Shown: in pieces, positions 12,201-26,900 of the stretch
Numbering within the stretch: position 1 is the first letter of the stretch
Layout: the number at the start of each line of letters is the position of its first letter
The notes under the pieces: model-generated
Seen by the model: the letters and a program-made list of their open reading frames with translations, nothing else
What the model was told of the DNA's origin: nothing
Database searches by the model: none
Source: Porites lobata
Taxonomy: Eukaryota; Cnidaria; Anthozoa; Scleractinia; Poritidae
Length of the DNA stretch: 64,000 nt
Direction: 5' to 3'
NCBI GenBank assembly: GCA_942486035.1
Contig: CALNXK010000014.1
Span: forward strand, 4,098,501 to 4,162,500
Program-made: the position numbers and the translations under genes

Positions 12201-15200
12201 GTGAAAGACGATCATCGCAGTTGTTATAGACCTAACTTTTACAGTTGCAAAATGAAAGCCTAAAAATTCAAAACTTTGACGACCTCTGCGACACGCGTGC
12301 AGTGCTCTACCAATTGAGCTAGTAAACAAGCCAACCGGGAGCAAGTCATAGACTTAGTTTGTATAAAGTTTTGATAGGACGAAAATGAAATAATGAATAT
12401 ATGAAAATCGTATACATTTACAGGAAGTGCGGGGTGATAAATGAAAGACAATCATTGCAGTCATTGATGCAACTTTTGCAGTTGGGAGAAGACAGGTTGA
12501 AAAAAAAAATCAGGCTTGTACAGGATTTGAACCCCTGACCTCTGCGACACTGCTGCAGTGCTCTACCCATTGAGCTAGCAAGCCAACTGGGAGGACTTGG
12601 TTCGTTTTAAACCCTTAAATACCAAGTTTTTTAGAGACAGGGAGCAGAGAAGTTATATGTGACCTTGACTGCGGTTAAATTGCAGCCCAAATAAAGGATT
12701 TCGGCGCTGTTTTGCAGATGGACTTAACCAGGTGCCAGTTATTCAAAAGCTGGATAACACTGTCCATCTGATAAATCTCTATCCAGTCGATAACGTGATT
12801 GGTTTCGCTAATACAATTGAACGTATCTGCTGGATAATGATTGCGCTATCTAGAATTTGAACAACGAGGGCCAGACGTTTAGCTCCGCCGTCTGTAGCAC
12901 AGGTTACACTAACAGCTGGAAAGGAGAAAACAAGCATGATGTTTGATGTTTTTGTTACAATCTCCTTTCAGAGTTGTCAAAGGAGTCCATCAGAATGCGA
13001 GGAAAGTTCCATACTAAGCACGGGTTCCCACTACACTAGAGAAGAGGACCCCGTGATTGAGGCCCTGGAGCCAGTGGTCCTTCTTTCTGGTAACCCTGAG
13101 TGTCATTCCAGCCTGCTGGCTTACCTGTGCCTTCCAAGAGCAGCCAGTCAGCTCACCAGTTTGGCTCACATGGATTCTGTTTCAGCTGTCATCAACAATC
13201 ATATTGCGGTGCTCATTGGCAATCTGTTTAATGTGAGTATACTTAAGCAGTAGACCACACTTTCTATGGGTTTACCGGCGTGATTACCCACGCAGGATGT
13301 TGGAAGAACACGAGAAAAGCTTGTAAATCACGAGCCGAAAAACAAATGAAATGGTCGCGGTATGTCAAAGTTAAAAGAAATATTTGACCTTATTTTGTCA
13401 AGTATGAGGTTTGCTTTTACGAGTTTAAGATAAATTTTTATTCTACTGTAATTTGAAGACAATTTTCAACTGTTTCTGTGCTGTATTTTTTTAAAATTAA
13501 AAATGGGCTTGTCCCGCGGAGTCATGTCAAAGGTTTACATGACTGTCTGAACTAAATTTCTACATGTCCCGGACAATCGGACATAAGTTTTGGCGCTCCC
13601 TACCTAGCCTGTGTACAGACGCCCCTTCCCCACAAATTTTGTTTCATGGGAGAGGGTTGCTGTAGACAGGCTATGTGTTCTCTTCTAAAAGAGATTACTA
13701 AAAGACTTTTCAATCCTTGGTTAATTTTTTGTTAAACTGGTCTTATGCTTTTGCCATCAGTCACTACCACATAGATTTAATATTGTTACCATTATTGATG
13801 ATCATTGTCATTTTTTCCTAATCAGCTTGAGGGAGCAGACAGTCGAAAGAGATCAGTAGCAGCCGGACTAATAGAAACAGTCTTGAAACTGGTGGATGGT
13901 CCAGAGCCCATACAGGTTTACTGTTTTTGCTTGCCTCGTAGTGAAATTCATTGGTGGATTTGTTATTTGTTCATCTTGACCTCATTGATGGCCGAGTTCC
14001 CTAAATAGTTTTTTCGCACATTGTCAAAAAATAGAGACCCGGGAATTCTTCATTGTACTTTTTTACCAGAAAATTTAGCTCTGTTATCGTTATTGAAGGA
14101 GGTTGAGACCTCTGCCGATTGCAAAATGCTAAAACTCTAACATTTGATAACTTGCTGTCGCCACTGCGACACTCTCGCTAAACTCCTAGTGGAATGGCGA
14201 CGGCTACCACCTTTTCCTGCCAAAATGACGCTGCCTCACGCGCGAGCACTACTTACTATTGAGCAAATCTCGTACTCGTAGTCGTACTCGTCTTACAACC
14301 TAAAGCTCTCTAATGTTCTGTTAATGGCTATCTTTTCAGAGCACCTGTTTATCAATCCTACAAAGTATTTTAGACTTCAACAATGAGCAAGAGTTCTCCA
14401 CAGCCTTAAAGACTATTCCACTAGAACCACTCCTGAACTTATTACAAACAAGCGACGTGGATAGCGGCGCATTTGATCTGCGCCACACTGACTCTCCACC
14501 GCCGAGCCAGCCAGGTAGTCATGATAGGCCGAGAAGTCGCAAGAGAAGTACATGTAGTCAAAGTTCATATGATGAGCGTCTCCGAGAAATGTCCGTTGCG
14601 GTTGCTTCCAAAGTTTCTGTGCAGAGGAATAATTCTGGTGCTTCTGATGTACGTTCTGATGTGTGGCCGCCACACGTACATGGTGGGTATGTGATGCAGA
14701 AGAAGAACAGCATCTGTAGTATGGGAAGTTCTGCGGATGGGGAGCATTCTTTTTACAGGTCAGTTATCAGTCTAGGTAGCATCGTTCTTTGCATTGGTTA
14801 TTCGTAAGGTTTTATTTCCGTGGTCACACAGAGGTCATAGCTACTGCATTCGAACCTGCCGTAAGCGACCATCCAAAATGCCAACATTAAGTTGTCATTT
14901 TTTGGAACCGGCTTGACCAATGGCAGAGCATCAAATTAGCAACCGAAAGTCGCGTTCAATCCTTTCCTCCCGCTTTCCCGCAAGTGACGACTCTCGAGGA
15001 CGCAAGTTGATTCGCATAAAGTTTTCTTTCTTCGCTCGCCGCGCGCAGCCCTGAGAAAAGAAAGACGACTGTTCGCGTGCGTTCTTGGACTGCAGACCTA
15101 AAAGTTAAAATGCAGAGAGGATATTACGTGGCTACCGGCGAGGAGATACGATAGTTCTCTTCCGAACGAGTGATTTCAAAACGAGAAGAGAAATTTGGTA

Positions 15201-18200
15201 TCTTCAATCTACCATGTAATGTTTTATTTATTATATAAACATTAATGAAACACCAACCCTTTTTATTTATTTTACTTTCTTTTTGGCTGTGAAAGGCGCG
15301 ATTTATTATGTAGCCATAGCAACAGTGATCTTTTCACATGTGAAGATATCATGTTTTCTTGCGAAAGCTCATCTGGTATTTCACTGGAGGTGTCTATATA
15401 CTAAATATGATTATTTCGTTTTCACAGCCTTGGATTTGGTCATAATTATCTACCATTGATGGATCTACATTCCAGGACAATGCCTAAGGTAGTAGCCACT
15501 AAAATGCTGACTGCAAGCAGTATTCATCCAAAAATGCAGCTGGAACTGGGAAAGACAAGGTAATAAGTAGTGTAAAATAATGATCGATCTTTCAAAAAAA
15601 TAATCTCGCTTAATTTTTTAAGTATCTTCTCATTGGTCGCTGGAAACAATGACTTGTCATTCTAATTGTTTTAGTATTGTTTGGGGTCAGGGAAACGCAC
15701 CATTGGTGACTTCGCTTCTGAGCAGCTGCTGCATGACCCTTAATTTTTAGTGCCCAAAGTAGTGCTTTGTTTGTTCTTTACTAAACAGTTTTTGCGCTGC
15801 GCCTTATCAGTAAACAGAACTGAAGGTGGATTTCCACTGTCGCGTAATTTTCCCATGCGCACGCACGTAAATTATACGTGCGTAAATAAAATACAGACAA
15901 TGTATGAGTTGATTTCCACTTTCGCGTAATTTTTCCGTGCGAACACTCGTAAAATTTACGCGCGTAAATGAAATAGAGGCAATGTATGAAAGGCCATGTG
16001 TAAACGTGAAAGATGAGCGAGGCCATACATTGTCTCTATTTTGTTTACGCGCGTAAAATTTACGTACGTACGCACGTAAAAATTACGCGACAGTGGAAAT
16101 TCATCTTATGAAAGGTCACGCGTAAACGTGAAAGTTGAACCTCCCTCACATTTCACGTTTACGCGTGGTCTTTCATACATTGCCTCTATTTCATTTACGC
16201 GTGTAAATTTTACGTGCGTTCGCAGAGAAAAATTACGCGGCAGTGGAATCAACCCTGAGATTGAATAAAATGACTTTCCAAACAAATTGACCTCAATTTT
16301 GGCGTTGAAATATTCCACGGTTAAGGTGGTTCCGTGTGAACGAAACACCAAAACGCACAAATTTTCAACTTTTACGTGCGGTAGTGAAAGGAAGGTAATG
16401 TTTGAAAAGGTAGTGCGTAAACGTAAAGGTTACGCAACATTGGAAGTCCACCCGTTAGTAAGAGTTAAGGTGGATTTTCACAATAATGAGCTTAAGCAAC
16501 GAGAACGCTAACGTCCCGTACGTCATGAATAGCAGCCGAAAGTTCGATGTGTCGCTTGATGGACCACTTTTGTCGCACACAGCGAATCTGAAAGCCTTTC
16601 TTTCAACTCCTGTTGTATGAATTTGTCGGGTCAGACTGCTGAAAGAGAGAAAATATCAACTTCCGGTTGCCATTTTTGACGTCCGGGACGTTCTCGACGC
16701 TTAAGGTCCCTAATGTAAGGAAGGTCACGCGTAAACGTAAAAGATGAACCTCGCTCAGCTTTCACGTTTACGCGTGGCCTTTCACACATTACCTCTATTT
16801 CATTAATTACGTGCGTAAATTTTGCGTGCTTTCGCACTGAAAAATTAGGCGACAGTGGAAATCAACCCTTACTCACCCTTAGAGACGTGGTTGACTAGGT
16901 AGTTCTAAAATAGGAACAAAAGGTAGGCGTTTTGTTTTTCAAATAAAGGTGTTAATTGTTTTTAAGTTAAAACTTTTAGCATTGAACATTCTTAGGCCTC
17001 TTTCTTTATTGCTGGAGACTTTGTCTGATGGAAACCCAGAAATTGTGATGTACTGTACTGCTACCCTAGCGAACATTGCAATGACTGTGGACAATCATAT
17101 GCAGGTATGTCTGATTTTTTAGATTATTATACGTTGTCCTTTAAACTGGAACAAAAACACCTCAGAACTCTGTAACTATTACGAGGAGCTTAAGCAACAA
17201 CGACGGTGGCGAAAACGTCCCTGAAAAAGTAAATTCACGTTTTTTCAAAATTCATCACTCCTATTCTGTGTCGTTCAATTTGGTAAAGTTGGTGAAATTT
17301 TCTGGAGTTGAATTCCAAAAGACTGTATCTAAGTTTTAAAAAAATACGACGACGAAAATCGTCTTGTGTTCATGTCCTCCACAAAATGTGAAATTAGGCA
17401 CTTTCATGTTGTGGTCGTGCCAAGACGGAAAAGAAATGTGCAAAAAGGGTGATGCACGTGCAGAGTTGTTGTTTTGCCGATCTAAACCTGTTACTTTTTT
17501 CCGTTGTCGTTTTGGCCATCGTCGTCGACGTCGTTGCTTAAACTCCCTTCTGGCAAATTCAACAGCTGTGTAACATTTTGGGTAGTGGTGAGCTTGACCA
17601 CGCTTAAACGTCAGAAATTTACAAAAACTAAGCAACTAGTTCAAACATTTCGATAAGCTTAATCTTTATCTTAAACAGTAAAATTGCTCTTGTCTTCGAA
17701 ACTGAAATGCTGAATTGAACTGCGAATGAAGAATCATTGCGGAGAGTCGGTAGGTTTTTCATTTAGAGCCGCTTTGTGGTTTCGGCGGCCGGTGATTTTG
17801 TTTACGCGAAGTTTTCTGAGATCAATGTTATAATTCGACCTTCTTGCTATTTTTACCGTCAAGTGTAATGATTCTGTTAGCTTTTCTTTCTTGTCTCCTT
17901 GTTTTTTTTTTTCTTCGTTAAAGACCAAATAGCTTCTTTTCAATTAAAGCAAATCATTGTTTTTCAACTGTTCCGTGTGTGCGTTTATCTCATTGTGTGA
18001 TTGCGACCGAGTTTGATTATAGAATTCAGTACAACCGGTTCAGAGTTGTACTGCATGCAGTTGATAGTTTGAACGTTAAACATGAATTATGATCGAAAAA
18101 AATAAAGCAGTTCTGTATCATGCAGACATTTCCAAACAATATTTCTCTGTTTGCCACTTGAAAATCGTGTTTTACTTTTTGCATGAATTAAAGCAAAGGT

Positions 18201-21200
18201 CAAGGAGTAGTGACGTCACTGGACGTCATCAACGGCCGGTCGATTCAGACGTTACTGAGGAAGTAATAACGACTCGAAGTAATTGGATGAAATTCAGGCT
18301 ACTTTTTCTTCTTCTTGGTAAATGAAACTTCTCTTAAAAAGAACAATTCGAGCGACGTTTGACTTCGGTGGGCAGGTGGGCAGGTGGGCAGATCGAATAA
18401 GAACTCACGAGACTGGCTCGATACTATAACTAAGTTCGTGAAAGTCACCATTGTGAGATGACACTTGGGAAATGTAATCAAGTGAAGTGTTTTCTTTAAT
18501 TAGCCTGGTGACGTTGTGATTGTCTTTGCCCTTTCCTCCATAGATTGAATTGGTTGGGGGTGTGGATGGCCTCAAACAGATGTTAAGCTATGGAGATGCA
18601 AGGTACTGTATAGTTGTCGTTTTTGTTTTGCTTTGTCAGCGTTTTTTGACAAATCTGGGGTATCACAACTTCCATGAGTAGTACTCGCTATTTGTCTGTA
18701 TTATTTTCTTTTTTCCCAATCGCCGGATCAGGTCGTTAAGACGCCCTATGTTTGCGTAGCTTGTGAACAGGTTCTCTTACGGGGTTTAGGACTGAGAGAA
18801 AGCCAGAAAGCGCAAGTGGACGGTAGGGTTGGGAGGGAAGGGGGAGAAGTTCCCGTGACCCTTTTCCCGCTCCCATGGGAGCCTATTCACAAATGTTTGA
18901 GTAGGGTACAGCTGACTGTGTACTATTTTGCTTGATGCAAGGTAAATGTCATTATTAAATATCAGACATCTATCAAGTCTTGAGTGCGTGGCGCAGACTG
19001 ATCTGTAATTTGGTGTTGTTCGCTAATGCTTTCCTTGTTTTCAGGGTGCGATACCATGCCGCCCGTGGCCTTATTTATTTGGGTTGTATGGACGTTGGTG
19101 GCGTTTATCTCTTTAAACGTGTCCCAGGTAAGGTTACTTAGTCTGCATTTTACTCCTTTGTCTAGCCACTGTCAACGATTTCTATAATTTTCGATGAGAG
19201 ATTGAGTTGAAAATTTTACTGTTTCCGAGGCTCTTATATAGGACGTACGTCAGGCACTTCGGTGTAGGGAACTGTCAATAGCCCGTACGTATGTGGAGTT
19301 AAGATGACCAGTTTTTATGACCTCGTCTCATTATAACGACACCAAAAATCCCTGTGCAGATAAGTTGACAATAATACTAAGAGGGAAAACTCAGATTTTT
19401 AGTTTACAAACGAAGATTTTTTTATCTTTGGAAAAATGAGTTGGAGATTCTGTTTAGCTCCAAGCGTGTCAGTTCTTGTCATACGATGGCTGAGATATCC
19501 TTGTATTTCAATAACGGCTGAATTATACCGGCACTTTCATCGCCTTTTTAGGAGATGAAAAGCTTGATGTTTTATTTGGAGATTCAACTGGAGAGGAGCG
19601 TCTGTTTGTGAAGTAAGTATTTCAGCCCGGCCACGGATTTTGTTTAATAATTATAAGATTATTTTAAATAATTATAAGACTGTACCAATAGTTATTCAAC
19701 TACGAGGTACCTGGATGTGAAATTATGTTTCCTGGTGAAAAAAATTAGACAATGTCCAAGAAATGTTCTTTAATGTCTCAGGAGTCCTTGTACCCTGGGT
19801 GCCAGAGACTTTTCTAGCGCGATTTCCGGTTTCTGTCAAGTCTTTGCTTCGGCCTAGGGCCGAAGATGTGTCGGCCTTCGGCAAATACCGAAAATTCACG
19901 CCGCACGCGAGAAAAACCTGTGGTACCCAGGGTAGAGTCCTTGATTCTGAAAGATTTTTCAATGAATTAAGCGCCCATAAGAACAGTCTTTGTTCGAGCA
20001 GCAAACTTCGAAAGCCTGATAGTGTGACGTCAAAAAACAGAAGGAACAATGAGGAAAATGATTGTTTGCTCGTCTTTTGTCCCTAAATGATCTGTTAAAC
20101 TCTGTAGATTCCAAACCCTAAGGAAAAAAAAAACAAAAACAAAAACAAAAACAAACAAAAAAACCAAAGAAATTCGAATTTGTCCTCGAAAATCCAGTCT
20201 CCTTACAAAAAGTTTTCATGCCGTGTTTATTTGCTGATTTACAGAGGCGCAAGCATCGAGAAAATAGTGGAGATCATCACAAACAATCCGACTTTACTGT
20301 GGGGAGGCTTGAGCCTGCCACCCTGGTCTGGGCGCAGCAAGAAACTTTCATGGTACAAGACCACTAGTCCAAATGACAAGCGCATGGCCACTGAAGATCA
20401 GATCGTGGACTTTCTGCTGACAACTTACAGAAGTTTTGTACATGCAACTATTTTGATGAGATTGTTGCTGCACAGGTAGGAAAATTTTGCACCGGCCTGT
20501 TTGATGGGGAGAAATTTAAGACATGTGAGAAGGCGTTGGGCTCGCAAGGAAGAAGGGATTCTCGCGCGCATATTCCCCATTTCCCATCCCATTCAAACAT
20601 CTACCACGCGGGTTTATCTTGCAGTGATTGTCTGTAAGTAGATTCAAGAGCCCGGATGCATCATTCAGCAAGTAATGATTAAGTGGGATTTGTTGTTAAC
20701 CGTTTCCTGTTTTTTCAAGGATTTGACTTGTTTTGTTTATGCTCGCCATGCGCTTTAGTCCGTCTTACGTGAGATTCAGCGAAAGAAAATGCTCCGGAAC
20801 AAAGAGACTGGTAACCTGCGAATTCAGCCATCCTTCCTCGCACCTCAACGCTAGGGACGTTTCGCGCGGTTGCATTCCCAGGCCTAGTGACTGGTTGCAG
20901 AAAATTCACTGCTTAAATTGATTGCCAAGGTCCGGAAAGCAATGCCCAATTGGAATTCCATCTGACAATCGTCCTTGTTCCGTAATCGACCATTCACCGT
21001 TTAAATATTTTCGACCGTAGAAGACTAAAAGGGAAAAACCAAATAAAGGCAGCAATCTAAATTTATACACGGATAGAAAAAACTGACGAATGTTTTGACT
21101 GATTACATTTCGGATGAACTTGAATCATCTTTGATTGTAATGTGGCCGTGATTTTGTGATGAGATGACTTAAGCTTGGACTGCTTCATTGGAGTTAGGAG

Positions 21201-23771
21201 CGCTCACTTTATAAAAAAGCAAGTACTTTTCTTGAAATACTGCTACCGTACATAGGCAGCTCCTTTCCCTTTCCTTAGAACTGCAATTTTCAAATTCAAA
21301 GGACTGTAATACCGCCTCTTTTGTGCAAATATCTCTGTTTTCAAACTCTTTATAATTATCCCTTGCAGATTTCATGATCCGTGGTTTGGAAAATACTTTG
21401 ATGGTGATCCATCCACTGGACAGATGCAAGACTACAGCCCATTACCCGTACTTCACATCCACCTGATGAGGCTGTGGACGGCTTGGCTTGATAACTTCCC
21501 TGAGGACTTTGTTAATAATCCTGTTATTGCGGTACGCATGTTATATGCAACTGCCTCAGGTCTTGATAACTACCTCGAAGATTTTATTGATAATCCTGTT
21601 ATTGCAGGAGACATGCGATAAAATGTTCCCCGAGACAATTTTAAGTTGGGAAAATCAGTCACTCACAAAAAATCACTTCCCCGAAAGCAAAAGTCATAAG
21701 AGAGTTTTAGATCCGAGTTTACCGCGAACCTCTAACCGCGGTTTGCGGTTAGCCGTTTGCGGTTCGACGTTCAAACATTATTCGATTAATAGATTGGTGG
21801 TGGATTAAAGCCATTCTAGGTTTATTTTTTTATTTAGAAATAGAAGAAATATCAATCAGTGAAAATAAAAGAAATTTACGGTAACACTGGGTTATCTAGC
21901 AGCAAAGAGCTGTAAATTCTTACGTTAGTTCTTCTTACAAATTTGCGGCCGCCATTTTGAATCCGCAGCCATGAATGGAACTTGTTTTCAAGATCCAATA
22001 GAATTAAACAAATTTAGCCATTCCGCCCGAATGTGCGCCTCTGGTAATGGATAAAGACTTGCTCCACAACATTTTTGTATTATTACGTGGGATAAAACAA
22101 GAATTATACGCTAGAAGCTTTCAGGTAAATGACATATGTGAAAACCTACCTCCCCACGTTGAAAACGCACGTCGTAAACCTCAATCGTGACGCGAAAGAC
22201 TTGTCATGTGACCTCCAGCGGCTAGAGGTTAGCGGTAAACTCGGATCTAAAACTCTCTATTTGCTTATGAGCAAAACGGCTAGTGCGACGGCACGCGCAC
22301 CTAGTGGTGTTTTGACTGTCCACTCATATTAGATCTGTTTTTTTCCTTTTTTAGTCTGAGTTGAGTGAGGTTATTCTTCCCTTGAGGCAAGCTGGTGGAC
22401 CGTACCTTCCATGTGCTGAAATGTTAGAGGATCTTATTCAAAGCCTTGAGGTAATTAAACAATCAATACCACTTTGATCTTCGTGTTCAGCAGCAAACTC
22501 GAGGTAATTACAGGATAAGGAAAACAAAAATTGAGGTTCAGATTTCGGACGCAGCAGTTTTCAAAAACTGAACTTGATACAGTTTGATAAAAAAATTGTA
22601 GAAATCTAACAAATGCCCCACTCTTTTATTGCGAGACTCCGGCCCGAGCGGCTGCGAAGGAGACTACCCTTCTCTAAATATTTGGTCAATTTGTTCCCGC
22701 CAAGTTATAGGTCCGCCCTCGTTCTCTTTACTTAGTCAAAGTTGTTATTCACAGGAACGAGCTTCCAAGAAAGGCCATTTAGATAGATTCCTGGCAAATC
22801 ACTGTCACCATGCTATTCTCTATGAACAAGTGAGTACATAATAATCACCAATCCGACAGTAATGTGTTCAGAATATACAACACAAAGAAGGCATTGAGGA
22901 TCGTGTCGTATCGAGCCTTGGTTTTACAGTGAAATGGGTTCTTGGTGTTGTTGTTTTTGTTCATACTGTAAGTGCATGTTAACCCTTCAAGCCACAATAT
23001 CAACATTCAAATTGTCGAGATTTCCTTAAAGAATAAGTTAAGAGGATTTGATTCAAGATCTCAACATTAGACAGCTTTAGATTCGGAGACGAATACGACG
23101 AGGAGTACGAGATTTTCTCAATGCTAAGTAGTGCGCGCGCATGAGCCAGCGTCATTTTGACGGAAAACGTGAGGAGCCATCGTCATTCTACAACGGGATT
23201 TAGCGAGAATGTCGTAGTAGCGGAAACAAGTTATCAAATGTAAGAAGTTTTATCATTTTGCAATCGGGAAAGGGCTTAACCGTAAATGACCGTGCTAACG
23301 TTTTTGGTAAAAAAAGTAAAATGAAGCTTTCCGGGGTCTCTTTTATTTAAGAACACACGCAAAAACTTTCTAGTTAAATCTCCTACTCGTGTTCGTTCTT
23401 GTCCTCAAATCTAAAGCTCTCTATTGTCACAACGTTTTCTCGTGATTATGTATTGATATTCAGTGATTTTGTTACCAAAACCCAGTCCAGAACGGATGAG
23501 TCCCAGTCCGAATTTGAAAATGCTTGGGTCTTTATGTAACCAGATAGTTAATCTGAAGACAGACTCCAAAACTCTGTATTACAGTGTACTGAAATTAAAA
23601 TAAAGTCCTTCTATTTTACAACAGAGGCTAGAAGAAACGTGCATCTTTAAACAACAGCCATGATAACTGCTGCCACAGAAATTACACGAACGGAATATGT
23701 ATGGGTAATAGCATGATTTGTAGTGATATTTGGCTTAAATACCACGAGTGATATTTCGAAATTGTTGTACG

Positions 23772-23804
<33 letters not shown>

Positions 23805-23906
23805 AGACAGTTTTGAAATATTACGAGTGGTATTTATGCCAAATATTACGTACAAATCATGCTATTATTTGTTTATACTACTACCCGCAAAGGTTTTGTA
23901 ATTTTC

Positions 23907-23939
<33 letters not shown>

Positions 23940-26900
23940 ACTGCTCTAAGCCAATCAAATTGCAGAAATTTATCATGTAGTAGTATAATGCTAGAAATAC
24001 ACGTGTTCAGATCGATCGATCGTTCTTTGCATCATACGGGACGCATTTCATGAATTATTTTGCGTCTGAGGATTTTTTTTCGTCAGGGGCGCAGGACGCA
24101 TAGGTAACAAAATCACCGGATATTGTTGGTAGAAAACTGAAGTTGGTCTCTCCTGACCTGGGACTTACAGGATGCTCTCAGAGGGCGTACTCTACCTTTG
24201 TTATGCTATCAGAATATGTGTTATCAACTGATCTCTATTATTGTTCGTTCAAAATATTTCGCCGTTTCTGATTGGCTTAAAGCGCGACGGCTAATTCTTC
24301 GTATCCAGCCAGCGCTGACCAAATGTGGAAGGTGTGACTAGTATACCAACAATTCGATGGTATATTTGATTAAAAACAAGGTTCATCGATAAAATATTTC
24401 ATTGGAAACGAGCCTACTTGGGCAATAGACTATCGATCAGCCTCGTTTCCAAGCGCGGCTGGCTAGCTGTTTGTTCACGAGTGAGTTAAAAAGGAAAATG
24501 GCGTTCTCGGCTATCCGAAGACAAAACACCGGAATTTCTAACAGAAACTGCGGAACGGAAGAAATGCAAGAATGTACGTTAATATATCGCTCGTTGGATC
24601 TTGACAAGTATCTGCAAGGGAAAATGTCTGTGCCGATAAATAGGCCAAAGTTTTAGAGAAAGTCTACGAGGAGGTAAGCTTGTTAAGAAAGTAGAAATAT
24701 TTTGAATGAATCATAAAACAATTATTAAATTTGACTTTCGTATGATGTGAAGAACTATGCAGATCTCGTGGGATTTTATCCACCTCGGCCCTCAGCCTCG
24801 ATAGATAAGATCCTCCTCGATCTGCATAATTCTTCACATCCGACTCAGCCCCATTCAATAGTTGCTCACTGATCACTCCTTTACTGTTTAGTGTCAGAAA
24901 GCAATTGTCAATGGAAGTCTTCCCTGTACTATCGAGGATGCTGTTTACCTCAGTGGCCTTCAACTTTACATAGAGGTTAGTAACGGGCCATTTATCTATT
25001 GGGTAAATAAATAAAGTGTTGTTGTTGTTGTTGTTGAATTGCTTTAAAATTATTAATCATTTTAAAAGCCATATCAAACAATCGATAGTATTTCATCCGA
25101 TGACCAGTGAGCCCGATATCAGTGCGCAAAAGACGTCTTTCTTTTAACCCACTTCTCGTGGGCTTATTACTTCAAATTAATTTCTCGTCTTTTATTGTTA
25201 AAACTTTGTAGGATTTATTACCAGCAGAAGTCAGAGGAAAGCCACGGTTATTTTCATCGTCCAGTAGAGAGAAGTAAGATAATTTTTTAATGAGAATTTG
25301 TGGTATAAGTTGGCAACATGCTCATTGAGTTCGCAATTCCTATTCGTTGTTAGATTGTCTGTATCTAGGATAAAGACGAGCTTGCATTCGTCAATGTACA
25401 AAGTAAAGAACATCGCAAAAAGGTGAGTCTATTGGTTGTCATGGAGCTAGTTTTCCTGGTTTGTTGACTATCAATGTACTTGAAGTGAATGTTTTAGGGA
25501 ATCCCAGTTGAGAACGGCGGATGAGATTTGTAGGGCCCGTTAATAGACCTTAATCATGATACCCGCCATCTTTGCACGCGCTTTAGGAGCGACGGAATAA
25601 AAGCAATGTCTCGTGGTATTTCAGGGGGCGAACAAGAGATCAAATGTATCAGTACGTGTAATCGCGGTCGAGTTTGCTTATTCAGACAAAACAAGAAGAC
25701 GACGATTTAATAGTCATGCAAATTGTTCGAGTTTTGACAAGACTACGTCATTATTATTTGCTGTGAGGACATCTACGGTCGCTGCTACATCTAGAAACGT
25801 GACAATGATCACTTCCACCCATAATTTGCCATTGTTGTCTTTAAGATGAAAAGTTCTTCACTTTATGTTGTCTAGAATAAACAAACTCGACCGCGATTTC
25901 TTTTTTTCACTTGTTTGCCCCCCTTACAAGCCACGTGACTTTGTTTTTCTCTCATCAGTCCTTAAGTGCGTGTAAAGATGGCGGGTACCTTGAATAAGGT
26001 CTATTAAACAAATCCTATCTCAGTATGCTATATGAAGTGTGAGCATAACATACGCTGGTTTAACAAGGGATGCCCAAAGCACAACGTATTCCCTTTCTAA
26101 AGCATTACGTGATTTTGTTGGTGATTTGTAATCTTTGTGATATGCGTCGCGTAGGATCAAGGTCCAGTACGAACAGTTTGCCAACAGTGGTATGACAGAG
26201 CGGAACGCCAAGCACAACTTTATTGACTACTGTCAGGCGATGGCTGGCTATGGGTGTCAGTTCTACAAGCTCAAGGTATTAAAAAAGAAAATGTGCTACA
26301 CAGTTATTTTCTAGGAGTTTCAATAACTCCTCTAGCGAGGCTAATTTAGCTCCTTACAGTGGAGTTATTTTTTGGGGAGTTATTTTAACTCCAAAAAGGA
26401 GTTTAAAGAACTCTTTTTCAGAAGTAAAAGTGACCCCAGATATTGAAGAGTTAAAATAGCCCCAAAAAAGGAGTTATCCTGTACCTAAAATTTTTACTCC
26501 ACTTTCAGAGTTAAATTAACTCCAAAAAGAGTCAAATCAACCCATGTAAGGAGTAAAAGTAACGCCATTTCGGAGTTATTTTAACTCCAGACTGGGAGTA
26601 AAAAGAACTCTTTTTCAGGAGTAAAAATGACCCCAAATGCGGAGTTGAATTAGGAGTTAAAATAACCCCCCAAAAAGGGGTTATCCTGTACCTAAAATTT
26701 TTACTCCATTTTTGGAGTTATGATAACTCCCTAAAAATTGTAACATCAATGCTTTGTAAAACAAAGTGGTCGTGAGAATCACGGACATGATCACACAAGA
26801 TGAATATGCTTGATATTTTATCAGCTTCTTCCCACAACTTTTGTGGGAAATGAGAAGGGGCAACAAATGAGAATTCAAATTTTGATCTTGGGGTATAAAG

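Noticed and set aside
12513..12584. Functional tRNA gene
   Set aside because: The A and B boxes are present, but there is a mismatch in the acceptor stem, a broken T stem, C before the anticodon and multiple related copies: a SINE head.
14413..14747. Minus-strand frames across exon 9
   Set aside because: Shadows of the real exon on the opposite strand.
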